This document shows positions 36,737 to 45,186 of a stretch of 64,000 bases of DNA, piece after piece; position 1 is the stretch's first letter; the number at the start of each line of letters is the position of its first letter. Below the pieces are notes generated by a model. It worked only from the letters and a program-made list of their open reading frames with translations, was not told where the DNA came from and made no database searches. Source of the DNA: Combretum micranthum (taxonomy: Eukaryota > Streptophyta > Magnoliopsida > Myrtales > Combretaceae); NCBI GenBank assembly GCA_024138025.1, contig JAMXBD010000638.1:708931-772930 (forward strand). Direction: 5' to 3'. A program made the translations under genes and the position numbers.

Positions 36737-37433
36737 GAAATTGAGAGTAATTTTTTGTGATTAAAATAAAAGAAAATTAAAACAAATTGAGGGGGAAGAG
36801 AGAGGAGGGGGCGCCGGCCATGTAGAGAAGGAGAGGGGGAGTGAGTGATTTATTTTTTACTTTTTGAAGAAATAAAAGATGTAATATGTAAGGTAGATGT
36901 GATATAAAGTTATGGGAAAGGTAAAAAGTTAAGATTATAGGTTATGTGGAGATAAGAATAGGTGTAAGAAAAAGTAGAGATAAAAGAATAGTGTAGAGTA
37001 GTAATGAATAGTGTAATGTGAAGTATAATATGACAATTATGTACCGATAGTAAAAAATACAGTATAATAGCATATCTGTTATTTTTACTTACGAAAAATT
37101 ACGAAATTGATATTTTTGGAAAAGTTATATTTTTACGAGTCTAACGGTGTTTCGGAATATTTTTACTATTCCGTGCTTTCCGACACGTTTTTCGAGAACT
37201 GTGTCCGATCGGGTTCGACGAAGGACACCGAATTTCGCGAAACTGAAACTTTTATAAAACCTATGGTTATTACGAACTATTTGCTAATTATCCCAACTTC
37301 GTTTTCAGGGCCAAAGAAAACGGCAATGCCGGATTTAGATACGGTAAACTAGGGTTTTGTTGACCTTTAGGGTTTCGTTTGACTTCCGGTTTAGGGTTTT
37401 GCTAAACCGATTCCGAAAATTTAGGGGTTTACA

Positions 37434-37446
37434 ACCTACCCCCCTT
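37434..37446 (-). other. Polypurine tract of the Gypsy element
   Basis: The minus strand reads AAGGGGGGTAGGT directly before the 3' LTR start TGTAAACCCC. It is the expected primer for plus-strand DNA synthesis. Confidence 0.85.
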
Positions 37447-39302
37447 AAAGAAAGTTTTGTCCTCAAAACTTGGAAATTCCTACTTGTGGTTCTAACCAAA
37501 CTTGGTTACTTGGGTTATGCGTCATTCTTCAAAAAGATCTCTTTAATTGATTTCCTCATTTCTTATCCTCTGAACTCTTGCGGATAAATATCGGTATTGG
37601 GTATATCTTCATAAGGAAAATTCTCTTTAAAAACATTGACTTTTATCCTTATAACTTGATTCCTTAATTTTGTCAAACGGGGAATTGTTGCACATCTCCA
37701 ATGTTTATGTAATAATCAACTTCCTTCTCGTCTTATGATTACTTCCTATCTTTAAACTCACCTGATTCTCATTTTGAGATTTTAAGGTCTTCTTTTCCGA
37801 TTCATCTTATTTCGTCTATCTTGTGCCTTTATCATCTCATGAGATGCTCTTGATTGTTCCTCCAAGGTATTTGAATGATTTTTCCTTGATCGTTTGTAGT
37901 ATCAGGGGTCCAAAATTCTTTATTAGTTCCTCTTCGTTCCCATTCTTGCGTCCAGGTTTGTCATATCTCTGACTGATCTCTTTTGCTTTCATCTCTTTTC
38001 CTTTAGAGAGCGTTATATTGACCGATTATGAAACGAACCATCTTTGTTAGTTACTCAATTTATACCATAAGCATCCTTGCCTTCTTGTATCGTTTGTGAG
38101 AAATTCAAAATCTTGAGAAGGTTAATTCCGTTTTCATTGAATTTCATAAACCTTTTCATCCTTTGGTGTTTTTATTCCTTTATCCATATTTCATTTCTTC
38201 TAATGTCCCTTGAACTTCGGTATATCTGAGTTCTCTTGGATATGTTGTTGATCCCAAATTATGAACCGTACTCATGATTCTTTTACTAACTTCCTTGTCC
38301 TTAGTTATGCTAAATCATCCTTTAGCTTCCTTTAATACATTTTTCTTCCTTATCCCTTCTTTATCCTTCGTATCTTCTCATCTAAGCTCTTTTATTTTTA
38401 TACGGTTGATCTTAATATCCTACTGACGTGGTTCCTCTTTTAAACCTTGTTGTGAACTTCAAGGTTTGGCTTTTCAACTCCTTTTAATTTCCTATACTTA
38501 AGATTACATTCTTAGATTACTTCTTTCCTTCTTCAGGCTATATCACTATCTAGAAAGCATTACTAAAACTTGTGGGTTATGAAGAATTTGAGGGTCATGC
38601 CTTCTTGATTTGATCCTTTGTTGGTGATATCGTGATCTTAATCTTGAGAAAACGTGTTTGCTCCTTAAAAGGTTTTCACTTGTTCCTTTCCGAAAATTAA
38701 CACGTTGGCTTAGGGTTTTCTCCATTATAAGCTGGATGGGTATATTTCGTGATGGCATACTTCATTTCGTAAGGTCTCGATTTTTCTTGTTGTTGTTTCT
38801 CCAACTTCCTTATTAGGCTATTTTCCATGTTTCTGAGTGAAATCTGTATCCAGAATTCTTTTCAAAACTTCTTATTGAACTTATGAATGTCTCCAAAGGT
38901 CAATTTCTCTTCACTCTTTAGCTACTTAATTTCCTTTATCAACTTGAAAGAATGTGTCTGTTCTTTCTTATGTTAGCAAATCCTTTGCCAACTATTTTCT
39001 TTTTGTTTTGTAAGCTCTATGTTTCCTTGTTTCTTCTTTTGGGATCTTATTTGAGAGGTATACATCTTATTCAAAAGATTACTTATTCCATTATTCCTTA
39101 GAGTCACGGTGACTTCATGTCCTCACGTCTTTGTGAAAGTTCGACCAATTTTCTTGGGTTTCCTCATTCTTTCGCATTATCTTAAACTAGGTTGATCGTT
39201 TGTCATATATATAAAAGAATGTAATACTTTGAACTTCAAGAGAGTAAAACATTCTGATTTACTAAACTTCTTATGTACACAAGAGGGGATTATCGCTCCT
39301 AT
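37447..39302 (-). other. Non-coding 3' internal region (missing or decayed pol)
   Basis: On the minus strand this 1.86 kb lies where protease-RT-integrase would be, but no frame exceeds about 75 codons and I find no YXDD, DSGA or DDE motif. A short segment near 37810-37880 reads SHEMIKAQDRRNKMNRKRRP, which faintly recalls the C-terminus of Gypsy integrases (AQ-RQ-YA--RR). That could be a relic or chance. The overall length is too short for a pol. Confidence 0.6.
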
Positions 39303-40735
39303 TCATCCACATAAAGAAAACTTTACATTCCTTGTTACTAAATAAAGAAACATATCAATAAAAGAAGGTTGGGATTGACTGGTTCCTGCATCGCTGTTAT
39401 AGCCTCTAATGTACTCCAAGGCAGTCAAGTTTCCATTTCTCTTGTTCACTTCTTCACCTATCCATCGTCCCTGCAAGTTGTATACTCGAATTCCCGAAGC
39501 AGTAGGTCCAGGTCTGCTTTCACTTCTACTTCCATTTCCTTTCTCCATTCTTATAGGAACAACTTCCTCTGATGATCTTGACAGAATATTCCTTCCTTGT
39601 GGACAGTTGTTGGCAAAATGTCCTTTCTGATTGCAAACATAGCAAGCATCTACCCTCTGTTTGGGCATTTTGACATCTTATGGTTTGTATTTCCACAGAA
39701 GAAACACTTTCCAAATAGCTGGGGGCACTTCTTCGGGTAGTGTGCTCCATTGCACTTCCAACACTTAATACCTCTTGGTATGATCCTTCTATTGTCGTTC
39801 TTGATTTTCTTTGGTAGGGGCATGAGATGGGGTTCTATGTAAAACTCCCTTTCGATGATTGGGTCTTCTTCTTCTTCTATTCTTTCTCTCCTTTTCCTTG
39901 CTCCTTCTACAATCCGAGCTCTTTCCACTAATTCTCGAAAATTCCTTATGTCAAATTCTTCCAACTTCATCCTTAGGTCTTCGTCCAATCCTCCTATAAA
40001 GACTTGTCTTTTCAATTCTTCACTGTACTTATAGGAGTCGGTGCATATTGCAACAATCTACTGAACTCAGTCTCATATTGTTCGATTGTTCTTCCCTTTT
40101 GAGCAATTTGCAAGAAGTCGCACTATATCTTACTTACTCGTAAACTTCCTGGAAAATAATTCTCCAAAAACTCATGTCTAAACATTTCCCAAGTGATTGG
40201 AGTCATTAGATCTCTTTTCCTTGACTCCCACCATATCCTAGCGTTTAGACGAAGCATGAATGTTCCATACTTGATTTGCAAATGGGGCGGAACTTCATAT
40301 GCATCAAAGGACATCTCTATTTGAGATAACCAATCTTCTGCCTCTCTGGCTTGTCATAAGCTCCTTCAAAGCGGTTGCTTTTGATGAAGTTAGGTAACAT
40401 GCTTTTGTATGGTCTTGGCGGTGGAGATGGAGGTAGGGGTGCACTTTGGCTATGCATGTTCCTATGCACAGATGCCTCTGTTGAAGCTTGTTGTGGTGGG
40501 GTTGGTATAGACACTGGGGCTGTCGCTGATGCTGTTGCTGGTGTTGCTCTGTACGGGTGCTTGTGCTGGCATATTTTGCCTAATTTCTTCTAATACGTGG
40601 GTTAGGTGTCCTAACGTGGCGTGTAAGTCCCTTTGAGGTGCGGCGGCTCCTTGAACAGCAGGTTGATCTGCTTCTATGTCTGGTTGGTTAGAGGCGCTTC
40701 GTTCCCTTCTTCGTCTACTCCTATTTCGGCTGTTT
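39303..40735 (-). pseudogene. Gypsy gag with three zinc knuckles
   Basis: Reading the minus strand from a possible acceptor AAAACAG at 40735 gives a basic Arg-rich start, a Pro/Gln-rich region (PPQQ, PLPPSPPPRPY), then the Retrotrans_gag domain: FIKSNRFEGAYDKP, AEDWLSQIEMSFDAYEVPP, WEMFRHEFLENYFP, GRTIEQYETEFSRLLQYAP. Next comes an acidic/basic linker (VERARIVEGARKRRERIEEE) and three knuckles: CWKCNGAHYPKKC, CFFCGNTNHKMSKC and CYVCNQKGHFANNC. The frame ends at 39303 (VKFSLCG). Joining it needs shifts near 40510, 40350, 40020 and 39665 and crosses a TAG at 40123. Most shifts could be sequencing errors. Gag packages the RNA. Confidence 0.88.
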
Positions 40736-41034
40736 TAAACTTTTCTAAGTCAGGTTTGTAAAGTTTTGATAACTTAATTAAATTTTTGCCGGAAATTGGG
40801 GTATAACGGAAATTTAAATATGCATAAAAGCTAACAAAATTTAAATCAAAACAATTTCTGAAATCAAACTTAGAGCATTATCATAGAAATAAAGTTCATA
40901 CATGAAATCGGAAATAAGACAAATCACAAAAGAAAATCACATAGAAATAACAAGCATTGTTCCGAGAATTAAAAGATAGACTAAGATCATGATCTAGTCT
41001 ATGATTACAAAATCTAAGCTGGACTTCTAGGGAT
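40736..41034 (-). other. AT-rich intron-like gap between ORF2 and gag
   Basis: About 300 bp of very AT-rich sequence separates two GC-richer coding stretches. It ends on the minus strand with GTTTAAAACAG, a plausible acceptor, right where the gag frame opens. I cannot fix a donor. It may be a spliced intron of this element. Confidence 0.45.
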
Positions 41035-41060
41035 ATGCTTCGTTTTCCTTTCCTCCTTTT

Positions 41061-41291
41061 TCATTCTCGGGCATCTCCCGGGTTGCTGCTGGACGATCCT
41101 GGGTTCCAGTCCCTCATGAATTGGCTGAAATATTTCCTCCTCTTCCGGGCTGCCTCTCTGGATCTTTCGTGTACGTCGGTTAGCTCATCTCTAGTCATCT
41201 CTGGTACTATGTCATGAATGGTTCTCCAAGTAACGGCTCCATCGGTCTCCATGCTATTGTTCTCATTGGGTGGAGCACTGTCTGTATTCAT
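41061..41291 (-). CDS. Element ORF2, 76 residues, unknown
   Basis: The ATG at 41291 overlaps the TGA of ORF1 (ATGA), a classic arrangement for coupled or reinitiating translation. The product is hydrophilic with a central DELTDVHERSREAARKRRK segment that could form a short basic helix; it ends in a Ser/Gly-rich tail (NPGSSSSNPGDARE). No family recognised. Alternatively ORF1 and ORF2 were one frame separated by a one-base error, in which case this is the C-terminal part of ORF1. Confidence 0.5.
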   Translation of the reverse strand: MNTDSAPPNENNSMETDGAVTWRTIHDIVPEMTRDELTDVHERSREAARKRRKYFSQFMRDWNPGSSSSNPGDARE

Positions 41292-42053
41292 GGCCGAGTT
41301 TGGTTCTTGCCTTCCTGAGTCTGTCGTCCCATTAAGTAGCGGATAATCCTTTCCTCAGTGCTGTTACGGGGTTCTTCGTCTCCAACAGTGGTCTGGTTTC
41401 CTTCTTCTGGTCCTGCTTCATTCTCTTCCTCCGGGTCTTCCTCCGAATCTTCACTCTCTTCATCTTCTTCCATAGGCTCTTCCCTTATTATTGATCCATC
41501 ATCCCGCAGGCGTAGGGGCTCGTTCCTTCTTAGTTGGATTCCCATAAAGGTAGGCGGCTCCGTGGGTACTTGGGTTGGTGGTCGTAGTACTTCCTGGTAC
41601 ACTCCATGCCAATGGAAGATATCGTTGATGTCCGCCTTCATCCATTCAAGGTGATCCATCAAGTTGTCGTGGGCGTAAACGAACATAGGTCCAATTTTCC
41701 TCCATGTCTGGAAATCTGGTGAAGTTCGTCCCCCTTTCCTAAGAACGAATGTGGCTTCCTTCAACATAGGTCTATCTTCAGCAATGGCCGCTTACGTTCC
41801 ACGGCGTATATCATTTCCAACTCGGTCAGTTTCTTTCCTATAGGACAGTTGTGAATGGTCTGTACCACTTCCCTCCATTCTGTTTGTATCATTCCTTCTT
41901 CCATATTTGGAACATTTCTCGGACGGTCTTAGGTTGTCCAGCTAGGGCAAATTCTTCACATAAAACTCTAAGTCTCAATCGATAATCTTCTGGTGTTTCG
42001 AAGGGTCCTTTTCGGAAGTTCTTGGCTTGGAGACGGGCCTCATCTATGGTGAT
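41288..42053 (-). pseudogene. Element ORF1, upstream of gag, unknown acidic protein
   Basis: The minus strand is open in pieces from a T-rich acceptor-like site (TTTTTTACTAG, about 42056-42066). The first piece includes DEARLQAKNFRKGPFE, then TPEDYRLRLRVLCEEFALAG and QPKTVREMFQIWKK. After a shift near 41890 comes WREVVQTIHNCPIGKKLTEL. After a second shift near 41780 it stays open for 159 codons to 41288, with FQTWRKIGPMFVYAHDNLMD, WMKADINDIFHWHGVYQEV, a Pro-rich stretch, and a very acidic tract (EEDEESEDSEEDPEEENEA). About 250 residues in total. I recognise no domain. An additional ORF between the 5' LTR and gag is known in Ogre/Tat elements, but I see no clear similarity. Confidence 0.6.
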
Positions 42054-42182
42054 CTACTAGTAAAAAAGATATTAGAAGACTTATTCTACCCATTCTATTC
42101 ATCTAGGTTTTTCTTGCTTCTATCTAAGTCAATTCTTCTTAAGTCCATTTCTATAATTATGATTCCTAGGTTCTTAAACCAT

Positions 42183-42195
42183 GCTCTGATACCAA
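42183..42195 (-). other. Primer-binding site, tRNA-iMet
   Basis: The minus strand reads TTGGTATCAGAGC, 7 nt inside the 5' LTR. The 12-nt TGGTATCAGAGC is the canonical plant initiator-Met site and is undamaged, fitting a young element. Confidence 0.92.
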
Positions 42196-42427
42196 CTTAA
42201 ACTGTCACGCCCCAATGGGTACCCTAAACGTGACAGTCCGCCACACTCAATATTAAAGCTTAAGTATGACAACCTTAGTCATTTCCAAAAGCTTTTATAT
42301 TAAGTGTAAGGCTTACTTTCACAATTTTAGAGGACCATATATGGAATAATGAAGCTTAAGGAGATATAAAAACATATTAAGAAAAGAGATCACAATAATT
42401 ATTTGTTCATGGCAAAACTTTACAAAC

Positions 42428-42445
42428 TTAGGGACAACTCCCTAA
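42428..42445 (-). other. LTR terminal hairpin
   Basis: TTAGGGACAACTCCCTAA is identical to 33970-33987. Confidence 0.6.
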
Positions 42446-42527
42446 ATTACTAATCTATTATATAAATATTTGCATGCTAATACTATGCTATACTTTATCC
42501 AGATTTCTAATGTTCAAAAGGGATTAC

Positions 42528-42569
42528 CTGCCCGCATGGTCCACGTGGCCTTAACCATAAGTACGGGAA
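42528..42569 (-). other. LTR exon 3 (42 nt)
   Basis: It is flanked by TTTTGCAG and GTAATCC. Its length is a multiple of three in this and the other readable copies (39 or 42 nt). In the phase set by exon 2 this copy has TAA at codon 5 of the exon, where the solo LTR at 22665 has TGG. Confidence 0.5.
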
Positions 42570-43286
42570 CTGCAAAAGATATCTATTGGGGTATAAGCTA
42601 ATAGGCTTAGTGAGAACTATTTCCATAAATAACTTCTTGTAACAAGATTCAAACAAGTTGATTAATCAACAAATGTAATGCACAAGCACGTGGGCAAACA
42701 AGCATATAGCTTTCCGGGAACTATATGTTGAATGGATTTACGCCCTCCATTCGGGGTTTGGTGATACTTATCCTCAAAACAAGTAGTTTTAATAAAGAAA
42801 ATTTAAGCTTGCGAGCACTCATCGCCAAGCATTCATTAAAAACTTTTAAACTTGCGAGCACTCATCGCCAAGTATTCCGAATCTACTTGATTTGACCTTG
42901 CTTTCGGATCAACCGCCAAGCATATTCCATTAAGCCGCCAAGCAATCGCTTTCGGATCTCCGCCAAGTGTTGCTTTCGACATGAGCTTACTATCCTTCTC
43001 ACCCAAGGATAATAACCCAACCATGCAATGTGACTCACTTCGTGGTATGCATGAGTTCATTAATTTATAAAGTCATAACATAATTATTTTCAACTTTATG
43101 GTGATCAAGGAATTTCACACAAATCAATATTAAACTAAAACAATCACTTAGAACAATTCGGGCTTCGATATTCTTAGAATTCTTTCAAGGAATTATTTTA
43201 CATGCATATCGGTTTATCTTTTCCTAACTCTAGTGCAACTAATTTACAAGCACAACAAGTGTAGCATTTAATGGAAATAAACTCAC

Positions 43287-43385
43287 GATGCCATTGTCGT
43301 CTATTCCTCTAAGCGGATGAGTCGTTCACACACTCCACTTAATCGTAATAATTCTCGGGGTAAAGGAATCCTTCCTCGGGGTCAC
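43287..43385 (-). other. LTR exon 2 (99 nt) with conserved ATG
   Basis: The acceptor is CTTTGGTTAG and the donor GTGAGT. One frame reads GDPEEGFLYPENYYD then stop. The only ATG is 8 nt before the donor (ATGGCATC), and it is also the first ATG of a leader spliced from 45061. Confidence 0.55.
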
Positions 43386-45176
43386 CTAACCAAAGAAAAT
43401 ACCCACAATGAGTTTTTCTTGAAGATTTTCTTGAATTTTGACAAAACAATGTCAAAGAACGTTAAAGTTCGTATGAGGGAATGTTCCAACTTAAAATGGC
43501 CATAACTTGGTCATTTTAACTCGGAATCGCGCATATAATATACCGATTTCTACCTACTCGAAAAGATCTACCCATTTCTAAAATTATTTCCCAAACAAAG
43601 CCATATAGGCTCCGAAAAAGTGGCGACAAAATTCACCACGGATTTCCAAGTAAAAACAACTTTGGTTCAAGAAATCAAAATTTGTTTGATAAATACTTAG
43701 TTATCTATATAGTTGAAAAATTCTCTTTTTATAACTATATAACTCATATTTAAGCATGCTCAAGTGTCTTGTTGTCCAATTATTTTTCTTAGGTAAAACA
43801 ATGTCGGGTTGAAGCTTTTCGGAAATTGTTTTTGTAAATTTCTTTGAAATGAATACCTTGTTTTCTTTATTTTCTAAAAACGTTTTATGTTGGTTTTATT
43901 TATCTTTTTCTAAGTGACTTTTGAAAATAAAATTTTCTACTTTCTAAGTTACATTAATACTATATTTGAAGTTTTCTAGGAAATATGCTATTCTTCATTT
44001 TTCTTGTGTAAATTCCTTTGTTTACTTGTTTTGCAAAAATCCTTACTTGATATTTCATTCTTTTTCTCATGTCTCATATTTTTCAAAAATAATCATCCAT
44101 GCATGAAAATTTGTTTTCTTCATAAAAAAATGTGGAACAATTAAGGACTTTTTGTAGAAAAACTAATTTCTATAATCTTATTAACTTCTTTGTAACTTGA
44201 AAAGAAATAACTTTATTATTTTCAAACCATAAATTTTCTTTGCCTATTTGTTTGCAAAGGTCTTTACTTAAAATTTCCTTAGTCATCCATCTTATTTTCT
44301 TTCTTATGAAAAGAACCATTTTTGTCAACAAAATATTTTCTTTTGAAAACAAGGTAGAGTAACAAAGATTTAGTAGCTTTTAAGTAAAAATAGTTTCTAA
44401 ATTCATAGTGAATTCTTTTTGTAACTTGAAAATGAATGAGTTTATTTTTGTTATCTTATATTTTTATGTTTCATATAAACTTATTCCTAAGTGACAAAAA
44501 GCCTTCTTTTATTTTATCTTTAGAAAATAAAACTTTTGGACAACAATCTAAATGAACATGATTATGAGAATAATAATAAACAAAATAACATAAAGCATAA
44601 ATAATAAAGTCAAGTATTGGAGTCTTAGCTTTTTCAAGGCTCCCGGGACTAAGAAATAAACTAGTCCCATAATAAATAAAATGAAAAGAAAAACTTGTTT
44701 TGACTTGATGAGGACAAGTCTAAGACTAGAGACTAGTCTTAAAAACAACTTGAAATAAATAAATTGCATTGAAGTAAATAAATTGCATGAAAGGTAAATA
44801 AATTGCAAGATTATGAGCTTATATGCTCTAAATAGTATATATAGCTATATAGATATAGTAGATAGTTATGAACATAAAAGAAATAAATGAACATAAGAGA
44901 AACATAAATGAATATAAAGGAAACATGAACATAAAGGAATTTGATTATGAACAAAAACAAAGTATGAACCTATTGTTGCTTTCTTAACCTTCATGGTTTT
45001 AGAAAACACACTAAGCTCATACTAAGTAGATGAACATGGAGACTTCTTGAGAACTTTTACCTAAAGAAGATGAGCTAAAGAGGACTTCTTGAAGAACTTC
45101 TTGGAGAGAATTCTTGAGAGATTTTGAGAGAGTAATTTTAGTGTAGAGTGGTGTGAAAGAAGTGAAAGAGGAGGGG

Positions 45177-45186
45177 GTATTTATAG
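45177..45186 (-). promoter_or_regulatory. TATA box of the 5' LTR
   Basis: The minus strand reads CTATAAATAC, about 120 nt before the donor at 45061, in a C/T-rich stretch without ATG. Confidence 0.7.

Larger units (their letters stand above)
33742..37433 (-). repeat. 3' LTR of the full-length Gypsy element
   Basis: It is 3692 bp long. On the minus strand it starts TGTAAACCCCTAAATTTTCG and ends CCCATTGGGGCGTGACA. It holds a TATA box (36727-36736), a leader ending TTTTTAG|GTAAAAG (36609), TTGGCCATTTTAACTCGG near 35060, exon 2 at 34834-34929 (acceptor GGTTAG, end ATGATATC|GTGAGT), repeats of GCCAAGC/GCGAGCACTCAT at 34350-34530, exon 3 at 34070-34111 (42 nt), and hairpin 33970-33987. Confidence 0.93.

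Noticed and set aside
37810..37880. Integrase C-terminus relic in the gag-only element
   Set aside because: Only about 20 residues look similar and no neighbouring pol motif supports it; kept as a remark, not a feature.
41358..41654. Plus-strand open frame rich in Ser
   Set aside because: It is the complement of the acidic Glu/Asp tract of ORF1 on the minus strand.
42183..42195. tRNA-like sequence
   Set aside because: It is only the 12-13 nt primer-binding site; no tRNA body surrounds it.
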